Assembly (NCBI GenBank): GCA_013368445.1
Contig: JAACJO010000003.1
Coordinates: 2,976,001-3,040,000, forward strand
From: Leucocoprinus leucothites
Lineage: Eukaryota > Basidiomycota > Agaricomycetes > Agaricales > Agaricaceae
Length of the DNA: 64,000 bases
Direction: 5' to 3'
This document shows, piece by piece, positions 1 through 11,192 of the stretch. A program made the translations under genes and the position numbers. Under the pieces are notes generated by a model. The model searched no databases. It had not been told where the DNA came from and saw only the letters and a program-made list of their open reading frames with translations. The stretch's first letter is position 1; every line of letters begins with the position of its first letter.

Positions 1-1
1 C

Positions 2-100
2 GACACGATGGCTGAGGAAATTCGAGCGCAAGTTGCACAACTAAGGAGAGAGCTGGAACGCGTGCGTGACAGGGCTGATCCCCCACCTCGGTATACTTGA
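2..100 (+). CDS. 3' end of a GtaA-like glutaminase (copy A), cut by the window edge
   Basis: Only the last 32 codons are in the window. They read as a short amphipathic helix (EEIRAQVAQLRRELE) followed by PPPRYT and a TGA stop. This is the same C-terminal tail carried by the glutaminase-like genes at 6301, 49769 and 54484, so the fragment belongs to that family. In the whole paralogues the tail lies on the cytoplasmic side of a single membrane helix. Whether the upstream gene is intact cannot be judged from here. Confidence 0.75.
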   Translation, partial: DTMAEEIRAQVAQLRRELERVRDRADPPPRYT

Positions 101-489
101 TGCTCTGTTATTATCTCTTAGCTGTGAGTCGTGTTGGATAAGAGGGCCATGGTTTTGGCGCGCGTAGCATAGACCTTGTTGAGGGTGTCCTCTGCCTGGG
201 TCTGCCAGGGTAAACACTATCGCAGCTTCTTGCAGCAATAACTGTTTTTCGGTGCCCTCTGCTTAGTGTCATCGTCATACATGGGCCTCCAGGACTTGAA
301 TCCGTTACCTTTTACGACAAGTGATTGTGTACTGGATCGTAAGTACTTTCACAGCCAAGCACTGGTAATTTGTTGTGTAACCCCACAATTTGAATACGAC
401 TTCTTTTCAAAATCCCGTGAATATCACTCTGTTACGTACCAAATGCGCCGTAAGACCGACTGATGAGCTAAGAACGATCATAAATACAT
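101..489. other. Spacer without recognisable gene
   Basis: This stretch lies between the stop of glutaminase copy A and the first recognisable sequence of copy B. It contains only short open frames with no family resemblance and no convincing exon structure. Confidence 0.5.
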
Positions 490-1674
490 AGTTCTTAACC
501 CTGCGAAAATGGGCCGACTTTTCGGTTTTCAAAATGCTCGACTCCCCAGCCGATTCTGCAACTATGGACAAATTCCCGGGCTCGGAGATGGCTAATCTAG
601 TGCTCAAAGGTATTTTGGGAATTTATTCTATAGCGAAAGTGAATGAGGCCTTTGGGTCGTCGAATACTTCATATACGATGAGTACATCTTGGTGTGTAAT
701 TGATAAGATTCATGCCTCAGCTTTTATTCAAGGATCATGCCACCGCACTTCTCCAGACCTGGACGCAACGTGCTGTGACACAAACGCACATCAAGTCCAC
801 TTTTGATCAGGAGGACTCATGGGGTCTGGTATACAATCTATTCCCTGATATTTGGCTGGATATGAAGGCGATTAGCAACGACGTCAGCAGACAAATTTCC
901 GAAAAAGAATATCCCGTGACGCTGGATTGGAGCTACTGTGATAGATCTTGACGCGTCAAGCAGATTTATACAAAATACAGAGCGGTGAGTATTTGGCCCA
1001 CATGGATGAATCAATACACTGATCCGTAAATATATTTTTGAGCAGGAGTACAAGCTACTCTAAGCTTACAGAGTTCCCGTGGAAATACCATATACCCTCG
1101 TAAGTTGAAATGACAGGGCCCTAGTTTTTTCGTCGGTTGACTTCTAGTTGAAGACTGGAATCTTCTGACTGCAGCAACCATCCCTAATAATATGTCTCCT
1201 TCAAGCTCTAGACATACTAGAAATATTGGTGCCATCGTAGGTGGAGTAATAGGTGGCATCACTGGAGTCATCATAATAGCCCTTGCTCTCTGGTATCTAC
1301 GCCGAAGGCTCATGCAAGAATATGATTCCGAGTTGGAGGGGCAATACGTTCAACCACGTCCCTTCTCTCTTGTCCTAAGCTCAAGCTTGGATGTGGCACC
1401 TGAGCCCGCTAACATGGTGTCCAGGACTGAAGGTGGTCCGTTGACAAGGCTGGCCCAGCTGTCTCAGATCCCACCCATTTCCACTAACGGGAGAGAGGCT
1501 TTAGGTCGCGGAGCAGCTTCTCCAATCCGTGATATATCCTCTGCGTTGGACGTCACGAGTGCGAACGCCACTGACAACATAAGGGCTGAGGATATTCGAG
1601 CTGAAGTTGCACAACTGAGGAGAGAACTGGAGCGTATGCGTGACAGGGAGGATCCCCGGTCTCAGTATACTTGA
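490..1674 (+). pseudogene. 5'-truncated, internally deleted GtaA-like glutaminase (copy B)
   Basis: The sequence aligns with the last third of the intact glutaminase-like gene at 6301-9726, starting at the segment reading KWADF, so roughly the first 60 percent is missing. Several defects show decay. The splice donor after the SSNTSY segment reads AT instead of GT (near 679). The stretch from the end of the DUF1793-like domain to the membrane helix is deleted at about 1185-1195. The terminal PPxY tail has become PRSQYT. The membrane helix (GAIVGGVIGGITGV) and the basic and coiled-coil tail remain open from 1192 to 1674, so a short transcript could exist, but it could not encode a working enzyme. 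It belongs to the tandem block duplicated at 8270-11030. Confidence 0.8.
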
Positions 1675-1988
1675 TGTAGTCTGTTAATCCCCTTTTGTTA
1701 ATACTCCCAATCGCATTCTTAGCAGTCTTTTAAAAACAGCCCCTTTTCTACCGACATACCGATTTGGAAGAAACGTATTTTAACAGATTATCGATCGATT
1801 TCAAGCGATGATTGGTTCACCACCCGAATATTGACAGGCAGCTGAATTGACACATTGGCATGCGTGGGTAGGAGGTACATAAAGTTCGGTAACTTATCCG
1901 GGAGCCGAAATCCTGGCTCGATACTAGGTGAGTATATAAACCGCGAACGATAATCCAACGCCCCTGCATAGGACCACTTTTTCCCACT

Positions 1989-2976
1989 ATGACTATCCCT
2001 AAATCTGTCCAAGAAAAAGTATATTTTCTCCCTTCAAATGGCGAAGATGAGCGGCAAAGGTAGGTAGTCACCGGTGATATTATATATCTCGCTGATATGG
2101 ACGAATCATTCTCGTTCCATGCGTTGGACCTCATAATTAGACTCGAAATCCAGCACGATCTCATCCTTAATAGCCAGGGGAGGAAGCACATTCATGCTCC
2201 AATCAACCTTGAAACTGTATCTTCCGTGCTCGAAACTGCCACTGGGTCTGGTGAGTGGTATTCAGTTTGCAATCGGGCGGAGCATCAACTGAATAACGAC
2301 CAATTCGTCAGGTATATGGCTCAAAGAAGTATACCAACTAGTCCCAGATACGGCAGAGTTAATCGGAGTCGACATTTCACCAAACCTCTTCCCGCCATCT
2401 CCACCTCCAAACGTGAAATACTTGCAACAGTCTGTACTGGACCTTCCAAAAGAATGGTCCAACAAATTCGACCTCGTACACCAACGTCTCTTAGTCCTCG
2501 CACTACGCAACGACGAATGGCGGACTGCAATCAACGAGATGTTTCGAGTCCTCAGACCGGGAGGTTGGCTTCAGCTCTACGAGTACGACGACTGGGAGAA
2601 ATGTGGTCCAGTACAACAAAAGATGAAAGATATGGTAAGACTGCTGATGGAGGCAAAGGGAGCACATGGAATTTGGCCGCACGGCACAACGCAGTGGAAG
2701 GAATATATGGAAGAAACCGGGTTCAAGGATATCCGAGTCACTTGGCATTTTTGGCCGACGGGGAGATCGGCAGGGGAGGAAGGTTTGCGTGGAAAGGTTA
2801 ACCACCTAGATTTTTTGAAAGTATCTAAGAAGCCTATTGTGGGTGCTGGAGGTTTTGGGATTGTCAGCGGGGAGGAGGAGTTTGATGAGTGGGTGGAAGA
2901 GGTGGGAAGGGAGCTGGATACACGGGATGGGACGAGAATGCGGTGTGTCATGATATGCGCACAAAAGCCACTGTGA
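1989..2976 (+). CDS. Class I SAM-dependent methyltransferase (MT1)
   Basis: Three exons (1989-2059, 2141-2250, 2312-2976) give about 281 residues. The start was chosen because MT2 and MT3 in this window begin at the equivalent position with the same YFLPS segment. The fold is read from motif I (LETATGSGIW, which binds the adenosyl group of SAM), an acidic residue at the end of strand 2 (GVDIS), FDLVHQRLL, and a post-motif segment PGGWLQLYE typical of LaeA-like and UbiE-like fungal methyltransferases. No substrate can be inferred. The first glycine of motif I is replaced by alanine, as in MT2, while MT3 keeps the canonical glycine. The protein lacks a signal peptide and should be cytosolic or nuclear. 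It lies 0.3 kb downstream of a glutaminase remnant, the arrangement also seen at 45 kb. Confidence 0.85.
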
Positions 2977-3420
2977 ATTATGTTGCTTCTTTTGTTCTTA
3001 GCACACAATGCGACGATCGTGTGTGTTTATGGATTGATAGATAGAACGAAGGTGCCAAAACCTCTATCATTTGATACCGATAACATTTACTTCCGTAAGG
3101 TATCAATTGAAACAAAAACCGTTCCGAGAAGTTAGTAGAGGGAAGGGGTCATATTGTCACCATCCACACACTAAGAGCAGCCTCAGCGCACGGGCAGCTA
3201 CAACCCGTGGATCGGTAAACGTGTTGGATTTAGCAAAACATCGAATGGGATTAAGACTCCACTGGGTGTCCATCAGGCAGAATTGGAAGCTAGCGAATGA
3301 ATCGGCCCACGGGATCCCTTAATTCCGTGCGTTTGAGCTTAAAATTATCCGGTCGTAGTGAATCAATGAGATTGACTTGTCATTCTCAAATGCCATGTGG
3401 GGAAATGTCTTAGTACGTGA
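2977..3420. other. Intergenic spacer between convergent MT1 and REX4
   Basis: This 0.44 kb spacer separates the stop codons of the two convergent genes. It shows only short open frames and must contain both transcription ends. Confidence 0.5.
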
Positions 3421-5073
3421 TCAGGAAGCCATATTAACGCGAATAGACCCCTTTTTCCTGCCTCCTCCGTTTCCAGGTTCAGATCCAGAACCGAGTCCGG
3501 AACTCGGCAACTTGGTCCACCACGCTTTATTCCCCACCTCTGAGCCACTCGAACCCTTCGACGTCAAAACCGACGTAACCTTTCTCCGCGAGAGGACAGT
3601 TTTACTCACACCTGATTCGTCTGATCCTGAGCGGCGTTTGACGACTGTTGAGAGACCCGAACTGGGATTGTGTCGTTTTTGTTTTTGCTTTTGATTGGGT
3701 TTTTGGGTCTTTTGCTTCTTCGGAGGAGTTGTAATTTTGGTCGATGTTGGTGCCAGTGGCTTTGTGGAGGGTGAAGTTGATTCTTCGTTGTCCGATGAAG
3801 GTGAGTCGGAGTCGAAATCGAATCCAGCACTGGCATCGTCGTGGGGAGGTTGTCGCTCTTTGCCTTTAACAAAATCGCGTTTACGTTTCTTCGTCGGATT
3901 ACTATCAGGTTTAGTGCTGTCATTGATAGAGGGAGCCGGAGGAACAGCGATGGGTCGAGAGCCCTTCTCCCATTCCTTTTTGTGTAATCGATAGACCGCC
4001 ATTGTCGCTCGTGCATCCGTCACCTGAGATTAAACGTACAAACTTTAGACTATGATGAAGGGGAGAAAGGGACAAACGCACGCTATTATGTTCCCCCTCT
4101 TGAATCGTTATGCCGATTTGATCTTTGACGAGGTTACGTAGAGCGATGCGTTTGGATTTTGTGAGTTTGAATTTATGTGCGTAGATTTGTGTGTCGCGTA
4201 GCATCGGACGAGGGTGTGAGAGGAGGAGGGCCTAATGAGATGCTACGCATGAGAATCCAGGAGCGAGGGAAAGAGAGGCGACGGCGAGCATACCTTGAGA
4301 TCATTATGTATCGCATGGCCAATTAATATCCGGTCCTTAATGAGATCCGCTACTTGCTTTTGAACTTCTTCAAACGGCTTTGCTGCGTACATCGATCATT
4401 ACCGCCTAAAATTTTCAAGAAAGCGAAGTAAACTCACCACCGATCATATCTTTTCCCCGAATTCCACTCCATTGCGTTCGATAATCCACAACTTGTTCCT
4501 TCTGTCTCACAAAGACATCTAACTGGACCGCTCCATACCAGTTTATGAGACTGACCCGTGCTAGCGATGATTCGGAACCTCCTATCCCGACACCGACCAT
4601 TTCACAGTCGATGGCGAGGTATTTTCCTGGTCTGGCACAAGAGCAAAGTCGAATTCCGAGTTGAGCCTGAGAAGAATAAAGAAGGGTGAGAACATACTGC
4701 ATCTGGGAAGGTGTGTACGTGAGTGTGCCGTGTATCATACTGCGGAGCGATACGAGACTCGTCGAGGCAGCAGAGGCGGTAGGAGATGGGTCGTCACTAT
4801 GCGTGTGACTGGCGTCAGCCATCGGACTTGTAGTATCATTTGAGGGGATGGGCGGAGCAGATCGACCGGTCTTCGAAGAAACTCCATTATCAAGTTTTCT
4901 ACGTTTTCGTGGTGGATGTGAATGTGAATCGTCGGATTTTTTCTTTAGCGTCTGTTATGCAGCAGGGAGGTTTTTTAGATCAAGTATGGGTAAGAAACGA
5001 TGCTATTTGGCTTACCTACTTTTTGTAGTGCAATCCAATTCGACGAGACGGTAATTTTCTTCGTGGTTGACAT
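3421..5073 (-). CDS. REX4: RNA exonuclease 4 (Rex4), DEDDh 3'-5' exonuclease
   Basis: Rex4 acts in the nucleus or nucleolus in pre-rRNA processing. The exonuclease core is clear: [12 protein letters not shown] (first Asp and Glu of the DEDD set), the conserved stretch [18 protein letters not shown] (third acidic residue) and [12 protein letters not shown] (catalytic His and last Asp). The gene has short introns. Exon 1 (5073-5020) begins [13 protein letters not shown]; the next exon starts at 4951 and carries a basic PPRKRRKL nuclear-localisation-like patch. A further intron of about 66 nt lies just before [10 protein letters not shown]. The long C-terminal exon ending at 3421 is Lys/Ser-rich and low in complexity, common in fungal Rex4. 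A decayed copy lies at 10140-10795, so this is the working copy in the window. Gene identity is firm; exact splice sites are inferred. Confidence 0.88.
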
Positions 5074-5331
5074 GGTGTAAACATACGAACCGATGGTCAG
5101 TGAAAGAGAGAAGACGAAATTGTGATCGTGAGAAAGCCGGTTAATTGACCGGAATTCGAAATTGATCAGCGGCGATTTAGCATGTTCATTTCAACAATCA
5201 CACTTGCAAAGTCGTCCCTGGTGTTCCTCTAACCAGCTATGCCCATGTCTACAGCGTAATCTATGTAGGCTTCACGTGGAAACTCACTTGTATTCGCTTG
5301 CCTGGCACTGTTGAACAGTCAAAGCCAAGCC

Positions 5332-5850
5332 ATGTTCTTCTCCTTCCTTTTCCATCTCTTCCTCCTCTGTATGTTGCTGGTCAAAGCTCAATCGACCCAA
5401 CGAATCCTATTCTTCCCCGTCGTAGTGAAGTTGCACACACGAATAAGTGATTTCGCCCCGCGAACGATTCCCCTATATTCTTTGCGATCGATAAAGTTAG
5501 TAGCTTGGATGATCCCTTAACCAAATGTACTGACAATGATAGTCATTGGGTAAGACGGGTTTGTTCGTGTTGATAACGAGGCATATACATGGATGGGAAG
5601 GTCGTACAACTCGACTAGGACAGTCATAAGGACAATCACACCAACAAAGACTATTTTCCGGATTGAAGTCGGTCCTGATCTATTACTGTGCCACTTTTTT
5701 CACCTCAATTGAGGTACGTGGAGAGTTATGGAGTTGAAAACCCAATGTGTCTATATTGTACCTTACTCCGATCTCTCAGCAGGGACGTCGAATCACCCCT
5801 CACGAAATGCGCTCTATAGACTATTGGCTATGTATCCTCGGTATCAAGGG
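5332..5850 (+). pseudogene. 5' fragment of a GtaA-like glutaminase
   Basis: The fragment starts with a signal peptide and QSTQRI segment like the other family members (MFFSFLFHLFLLCMLLVKAQ). The equivalent of exon 2 follows, reading GFVRVDNEAYTWMG and then TITPTKTIFRIE up to about 5710. The conserved stretch between them is frameshifted and degenerate, the exon 2 frame meets a stop at its end, and similarity fades by about 5850. Nothing of the DUF4965 or DUF1793 domains follows. It is a relic of another tandem copy lying just upstream of copy C. Confidence 0.75.
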
Positions 5851-6300
5851 ACGATGATGCCATGACGAAGTAGGCGACAGTTTGAAGAGGACATTAGTAC
5901 TTGTCGCAATTCTCACACTCATGGTGCTGCTGGCTTCGATCTATGATACATCATTCCTCAAGCTTCAAGTTCTGATCCAATTTATTTATACCATGGAAAA
6001 TTGGATGTCAAAAGACATCGCTTGGTATGCTAATATAGCCGTTGTTCTACTACTGTCTACTAACTATCGATGACGGTGCTCAGGTTTCACCAAGACAGTG
6101 ATTGAGTTTGGTAGTGGGGAATTCTTGAAACCTTCAGTATTCAGCATTCACCAGTGCACCCCTCAGGGTGGCAAGCGTCGCAAGAGATCAGGTTCTCAAC
6201 GAACTCCCATTCAAGCGCTGATGGCATCAGGGGCCAAATCGAGTTTCCCCAGACTAACTTATATAAATGTGCACTGGAATCACAGGAGGCACTTCCAGAC
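5851..6300. promoter_or_regulatory. Promoter region of glutaminase copy C
   Basis: A TATA-like tatataaa lies at 6260-6267, about 34 nt before the ATG at 6301. The rest is spacer after the decayed 5' fragment, with no gene seen. Confidence 0.5.
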
Positions 6301-9300
6301 ATGCTTTTCTCCTCCCTCATCCTTGTTGCCTTCCTTTGCACATTGCTATCCAATGCCCAATCAAACCAGCGGATCCCCTTTATTCCACTCGCAGTAAAGA
6401 ATCCGTATATGAATGCATGGTATCGCAATAGCAACACTGCCCCAGCAGGTGATTGGCCTTGGTTCTTCACGAACAACAAAGTAAGTGCCTTTAGAACGCT
6501 TCCTCTGCTCAAAATACTGACGCCATTAGATACTGGGATGGGCTGGGTTTATTCGGGTTGACGGCCAGGCCTATCAATGGCTAGGAGCGTATTACAACTC
6601 AACCAAAACACTGATGAGTGCAATCACTCCGACGAAGACTATATTTCGGATTGAAGCCGGCCCTATGCAGTTTAACGCCACTTTTCTCACCCCAATCGAA
6701 GTATGTGAAGAATACTCCCTGAATGCGTCTTTCCTGACAAACAAGTAGCCGAATGACTATGTTCGCCAATCGATCCCATTTTCCTACCTCTACATTGACG
6801 ATTTCTCTTTCAACGACTCTGCGTTGCACAGCGTGCAGCTTTACACTGATATTACGGCTGGTGCGTCAATTCATCCTTTGCGGAATGTGCGTTGACTAGA
6901 TAAGCAGAGTGGGTATCATGGGACAACACTGCCATGGTGGAGTGGTCTACAGTTGAAGAAGAAACTATTATTTATCATCACGTTACCCGCCAAACCCGGA
7001 CGCCGATGCAAGACAATAATAACTTTGCTGATGATTCCATTGCATATCACGCAGTACGAAAGGTAGAATTTCAAATGTATTTACCCTCAACTTTTTCTGA
7101 TAATGTATTGATAGCATTCGGGGTCTACGTGGCAGACAGAAAGTTCAGGGGTATGTCGTCAGACGTTTATAGATAATGGAACCTTGGACGGTGGACAGGG
7201 TACAAGCCCTCAAACAGTTAATGCGTGAGCGTTCAAGTTAGAACGTCTGCCTATAGGGGACTTTTCTCTGAAGTTGGAAATGAATAGGGATGGCTGGCCG
7301 GGGTTTGCTCATGCCCTTGATCTCGGCAATATATCATCCAGTGTGCCACAGGATCCGGTTGTTTGGGCGGTTGGTATTGTTCGTGACCCTCTAGTTGGAT
7401 ATCCGGGCCTCTCTAGGGATCAAACTGGATACTACTGGTCTGCATATCCAAATATTAGCTCCGTGGTGCGTAAATGTCGTTGCGACACAGTGATATTGAC
7501 TTGAAGTTGGCTGGCCTAGATCACTGCATTCCTGAATGATTTTGAGGATGCCCGCAATCGGAGCATGGTTTTTGATGCCAGTATCATGACTGCTGCAAGC
7601 GAGATTTCATCTGAGTACGCAGATATTCTGTCTCTCGTGACAAGACAAATTTTCGCTTCACTCGATATCACCTTAGAGAAAACGGAGGGAGGAGATTTTA
7701 ATTCATCAGCTGTCAGGATATTTATGAAGGATATGGGAGTTGCGGCGTGAGTACACACATACTTCTGGACCCCCAACCCCCGTCAATGATGCAACAAAAC
7801 CCAGGCGGACAAACCCCGTTGACGTCATATACGGCGCATTTCCAGCACTTGTTTACTTTAATGCAACGATCGCTCGAGACCTACTTGAGCCACTCTTTGA
7901 ACTACAGGACAACTCGTCATTTGCCGCTCCTGACCTAGGTAGGCTCGCGCAAACGCCTGTTCTTGCCACTAATACTAATATCATCCAAGGAAGCACATAT
8001 CCCACTATCTGGGGCAACTCAAGTGATACACATACACTTGCTATAGACAGTACGCATTCTGAAATCACCATCCTATACGACAGTTTTAATCATTCAATCA
8101 TAGACACTGGAAGCATGCTAATCATGGCATATGCACACGCAGTCAAGTCAGGAGACGGATCTCTGATATCTCGCTACGTGAGTATCTTCAATGGCTCGAT
8201 GAATGTGCACAACTCAGTACCGCCGTTTAGCATTCAACCCTGCAGCGGTGGGCCGATTTTCTGGTTTCCGCGACGTCCGATCCTCCTCTCGATTCTGCAA
8301 CTATGGACGATTTCCCGGGCTCGGAGACGGCTAATCTGGTGCTAAAAGGTATTCTGGGCATTTATTCTATGGCAAAAGTGGATGAGGCCATGGGGTCGTC
8401 GAATACTTCATACATGGTGAGTACATCATGAGTGTGATTGATGAGACTTATGCCTCAACTTCCATTGGAGTATCATGCCACCGCACTCCTCCAGACCTGG
8501 ACGCAACGCGCTGTGGCACAAACGCACATCAAGTCCACTTTTGGTCAGGAGGATTCGTGGGGTCTGATATACAATCTATTCCCCGATATCTGGCTGGATA
8601 TGAACGTGATTAGCAACGACGTAAGTATACAGATTTCCGAAAAACAAAAGTCCACGCGTCACTGGGTTTGAGCTACTTTGATAGGTTTTGACGCGTCAAG
8701 GAAACTTCTACAAAGGACAGAGCGGTCAGTATTTAGCCCACCACGCATGAAATCACTCCACTCATCCGTAAATATATTTCTGAGCAGGAGGACAAGCTGC
8801 CCTGGGCTTACAGAGTTCCCGTGGAAATACCATATACCCTCGTAAGTGAAATAACAGGCCCTTAGTTTTATCGTCGGCTGATACCTAGTCGACTCGGAAG
8901 ACTGGAATCTTCTGACTGCAGCAACCATCCCTAGTAACCTATCCGATGTTCGGGATCAACTTATCAACTCAATCCATCAGCGCGCATTTGACGGCTCTCA
9001 ACAATATCCTCTGCCGATGAGGTATGATCTCATCAGTAACAAATCAATATCTGGAAATACCGGAAGGTGCGTTACTCGTTCAGGATCCTAGTCTGTAAAG
9101 CACCAACATCGTGATCTCTAGTGCTATATTCGGTGCTGCGTATGGGTTATTGGCTCGAAAGTGCGTGCGTTTTGGTTCCTTGTTACTTCATCTTATTTGA
9201 CCGGGATTCTCAGTCTGCCAAACGTGGATATCAATATTGATCAGCTTCCATCCTCGGGCCCTGGACCAGCTAGAAATATTGGTGCCATCGTAGGAGGAGT

Positions 9301-9726
9301 GATAGGTGGCATCGCTGGAGTCATCATGATAGCCTGGCTTTCTGGTATCGACGCCGAAAGCTCATGCAAGAAAATGATTTCAAGTGGGAGGGGCAACACG
9401 TTCAACCACGTCCCTTCTCTCTTGTCCTAAGTCCAAACTTGAATGTAGCACCTGAGCCCGCTAATATGGTATCAAGGACTAAAGGTGGTCTGTTGACAAG
9501 GCCGACCCAGTTGTCTCAGGTCCCACCCATTTCGACTAAGCGGAGAGAGACTTTAGGTCGCGGAGCAGCTTCTCCAACACGTGATGCATCCTCTGTGTCG
9601 GACGCCATGAGTGCGAACGACAATTCCGACACGACAGCTGAGGAAATTCGAGCCCAAGTTGCACAATTGAGGAGAGAGCTGGAACATGTGCGTGACAGGG
9701 CGGATTTCCCGCCTGAGTATTCTTGA
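6301..9726 (+). CDS. GtaA-like glutaminase, membrane-anchored form (copy C), with a 1-bp frameshift near its end
   Basis: The family (fungal glutaminase A: DUF5127 N-terminal, DUF4965 central and DUF1793 C-terminal domains) comprises extracellular enzymes linked to release of glutamate from glutamine. The protein begins with a signal peptide (MLFSSLILVAFLCTLLSNAQ), followed by FIPLAVKNPYMNAW and GWAGFIRVDGQAYQWLG. Many short exons then run through SWDNTAMVEW, RDQTGYYWSAYP, RRTNPVDV-type and GSMLIMAYAHAVKSGDG segments. Near the C-terminus come a Gly-rich membrane helix (GAIVGGVIGGIAGV) and a cytosolic tail. Compared with copy B, one base is missing at about 9334-9336, just after the helix. The helix frame therefore stops at 9430, while the tail frame (coiled coil, FPPEYS) stays open to 9726. 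One splice acceptor (8457-8458) reads AA instead of AG. Otherwise the exons checked are open, so this is a recent lesion or a sequencing error. Confidence 0.85.
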
Positions 9727-9829
9727 TGTACTAGTTTGTTAGTCTCTTTTCTGTATACCCGTTCAATCACGCACTCTTTTTGAAACGGCACTTCCACACG
9801 AGGATTTGGAAGAAGCGATTTCTAACGTA

Positions 9830-10131
9830 TGATTGGCTGGTTTCAAACGATGGTTGGGTCACCGATCAAGTATTGAAATATTGACAGGCAACCACACTGG
9901 CACTTTGGCATGTGTGAGTAGCGAGTAAGTTATCTGAGAACCGATATCCAGGTGTGCGAAGGCTCGATACGCAGTGAGGAGGGCTTACGTGGGAAGGTTA
10001 ACCATATAGAGTTTTTGAAAGTGCCTGTGAAGCCTATTGTGGGTGCTAGAGGGTTTGGGATTGTCAGTCGGGAGGAGCAATTTGATGGGTGGGTGAAGAA
10101 GGTGAGAAGGGAGCTGAATAATAAAGATTGA
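9830..10131 (+). pseudogene. Decayed methyltransferase remnant (copy of MT1)
   Basis: The 5' flank of MT1 is recognisable at 9830-9965. The sequence then jumps to the C-terminal part of MT1, read here as EGLRGKVNHIEFLKV, then GFGIVSREEQFDGWV, ending in a premature TGA at 10129-10131. The whole SAM-binding domain is deleted. It sits directly downstream of glutaminase copy C, as MT1 follows copy B. Confidence 0.8.
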
Positions 10132-10139
10132 TTTTTCAT

Positions 10140-10795
10140 TCTCAAAAGTGAGGAAGAGGAAAATGTCAGGCGATCAAGAAGACATGTTAACGTGTATAGA
10201 CCCTTTTTCCGCCCCCCGTCTCAGGTTCAGATCTAGATCCAGAGCCAGAACGCGGAAATTTGGCCCACCAAACTTTCTTCCAGGCATCTGAGCCACTGGA
10301 ACCCTAAGGCATCAAAACCGACATGTCCTTTCTCTACGAGAGGACAATTTTACTGACGCCTGATTCATCTGGCATTTCATGACTGTTGGGAGACATGAGC
10401 TGGTGTTGTACGATTTTATTATTTTTAAGTATTTTTTGTCTTTTGGAGAGTCGTATTTTTGTTTAATGTTGGAACAAAGTCAAGAAACAGGAGTGAATTT
10501 ACCACCAATCATACGTGTGTGTGACTGGCGTCAACCTTCGTACTTGTGGTAACATCCGATGGGGTAGGTAAAGTAAATCGACCGGTCTTCGAAGAAACTT
10601 CACTATCAAGTTTTCTACGTTTTCGTGGTGGATGGGAGTGCGAGTCGTTAGATTTTTGTTTCACAATCTGTTTTGCAGCAACGAGGTTTTTTGGATTAAG
10701 CAGCGTGTAATGAACAGTACTGTTTCACTTGCCTACTTTTTGTAGTTCGTTCCAATTCGACGAGACGGTAGTCCTCTTAGTGGTTGGCATGGTGT
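10140..10795 (-). pseudogene. Decayed Rex4 exonuclease remnant
   Basis: Two blocks match REX4 (3421-5073). About 10151-10450 matches the 3' low-complexity exon. About 10495-10795 matches the start of the gene, including the KKITVSS-type first exon on the minus strand (start at about 10793) and the Arg/Lys-rich patch. The exonuclease core between them is deleted. The surviving order and orientation match the intact gene. Confidence 0.75.
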
Positions 10796-11192
10796 AAACA
10801 TACAAACTGACGGCTGTTGAAAGAGGGAAGACGAAATTGTAATCGTGGGAAAGCTGGTTAATTGAATTTGGATTTGATCAGCGCTAATCTGGCTTGTTCA
10901 TTACACACTTCCAAAGTCGTTTCTGGCATTCCTCTAACCAGATATACCAATGCCCTCAGCGTAATTTGTATAGGCTTTGCGTGGAAACTCTCACTTGGAT
11001 CCGCTTGTCCGGCACTGTTGAACGGTCGAACCGCCCTTCGAAGGTTCTAGGATCCTCGCACACGGTCGACGGTTGGGGTTCTTTGGGTATTGGTCGGTAT
11101 CTGCTGACATTCTGTGGAATAAGTAGTTGTGAGGAATTATACGCAATAATAATTTCCCCTTTGCCCCGCTCCGGCACAATTCGTCCGCTATC

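Larger units (their letters stand above)
490..5325 (+). repeat. Segmental duplication, unit 1
   Basis: The order glutaminase 3' part, methyltransferase, Rex4 exonuclease (antisense) and spacer recurs in the same order and orientation at about 8270-11030. The similarity includes non-coding flanks: the methyltransferase 5' flank (about 1795-1925 against 9830-9965) and the Rex4 upstream spacer (5155-5325 against 10860-11030), which ends at nearly the same word (ttgaac.gtc) in both units. Unit 1 kept the methyltransferase and Rex4 whole. Confidence 0.8.
8270..11030 (+). repeat. Segmental duplication, unit 2
   Basis: This is the second copy of the block at 490-5325. It starts inside the 3' third of glutaminase copy C and continues through a methyltransferase remnant, a Rex4 remnant and the Rex4 upstream spacer. 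It is much shorter because of internal deletions: most of the methyltransferase coding sequence and the middle of Rex4 are gone. Similarity stops at about 11030, where unit 1 runs into a glutaminase 5' fragment instead. Confidence 0.8.
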
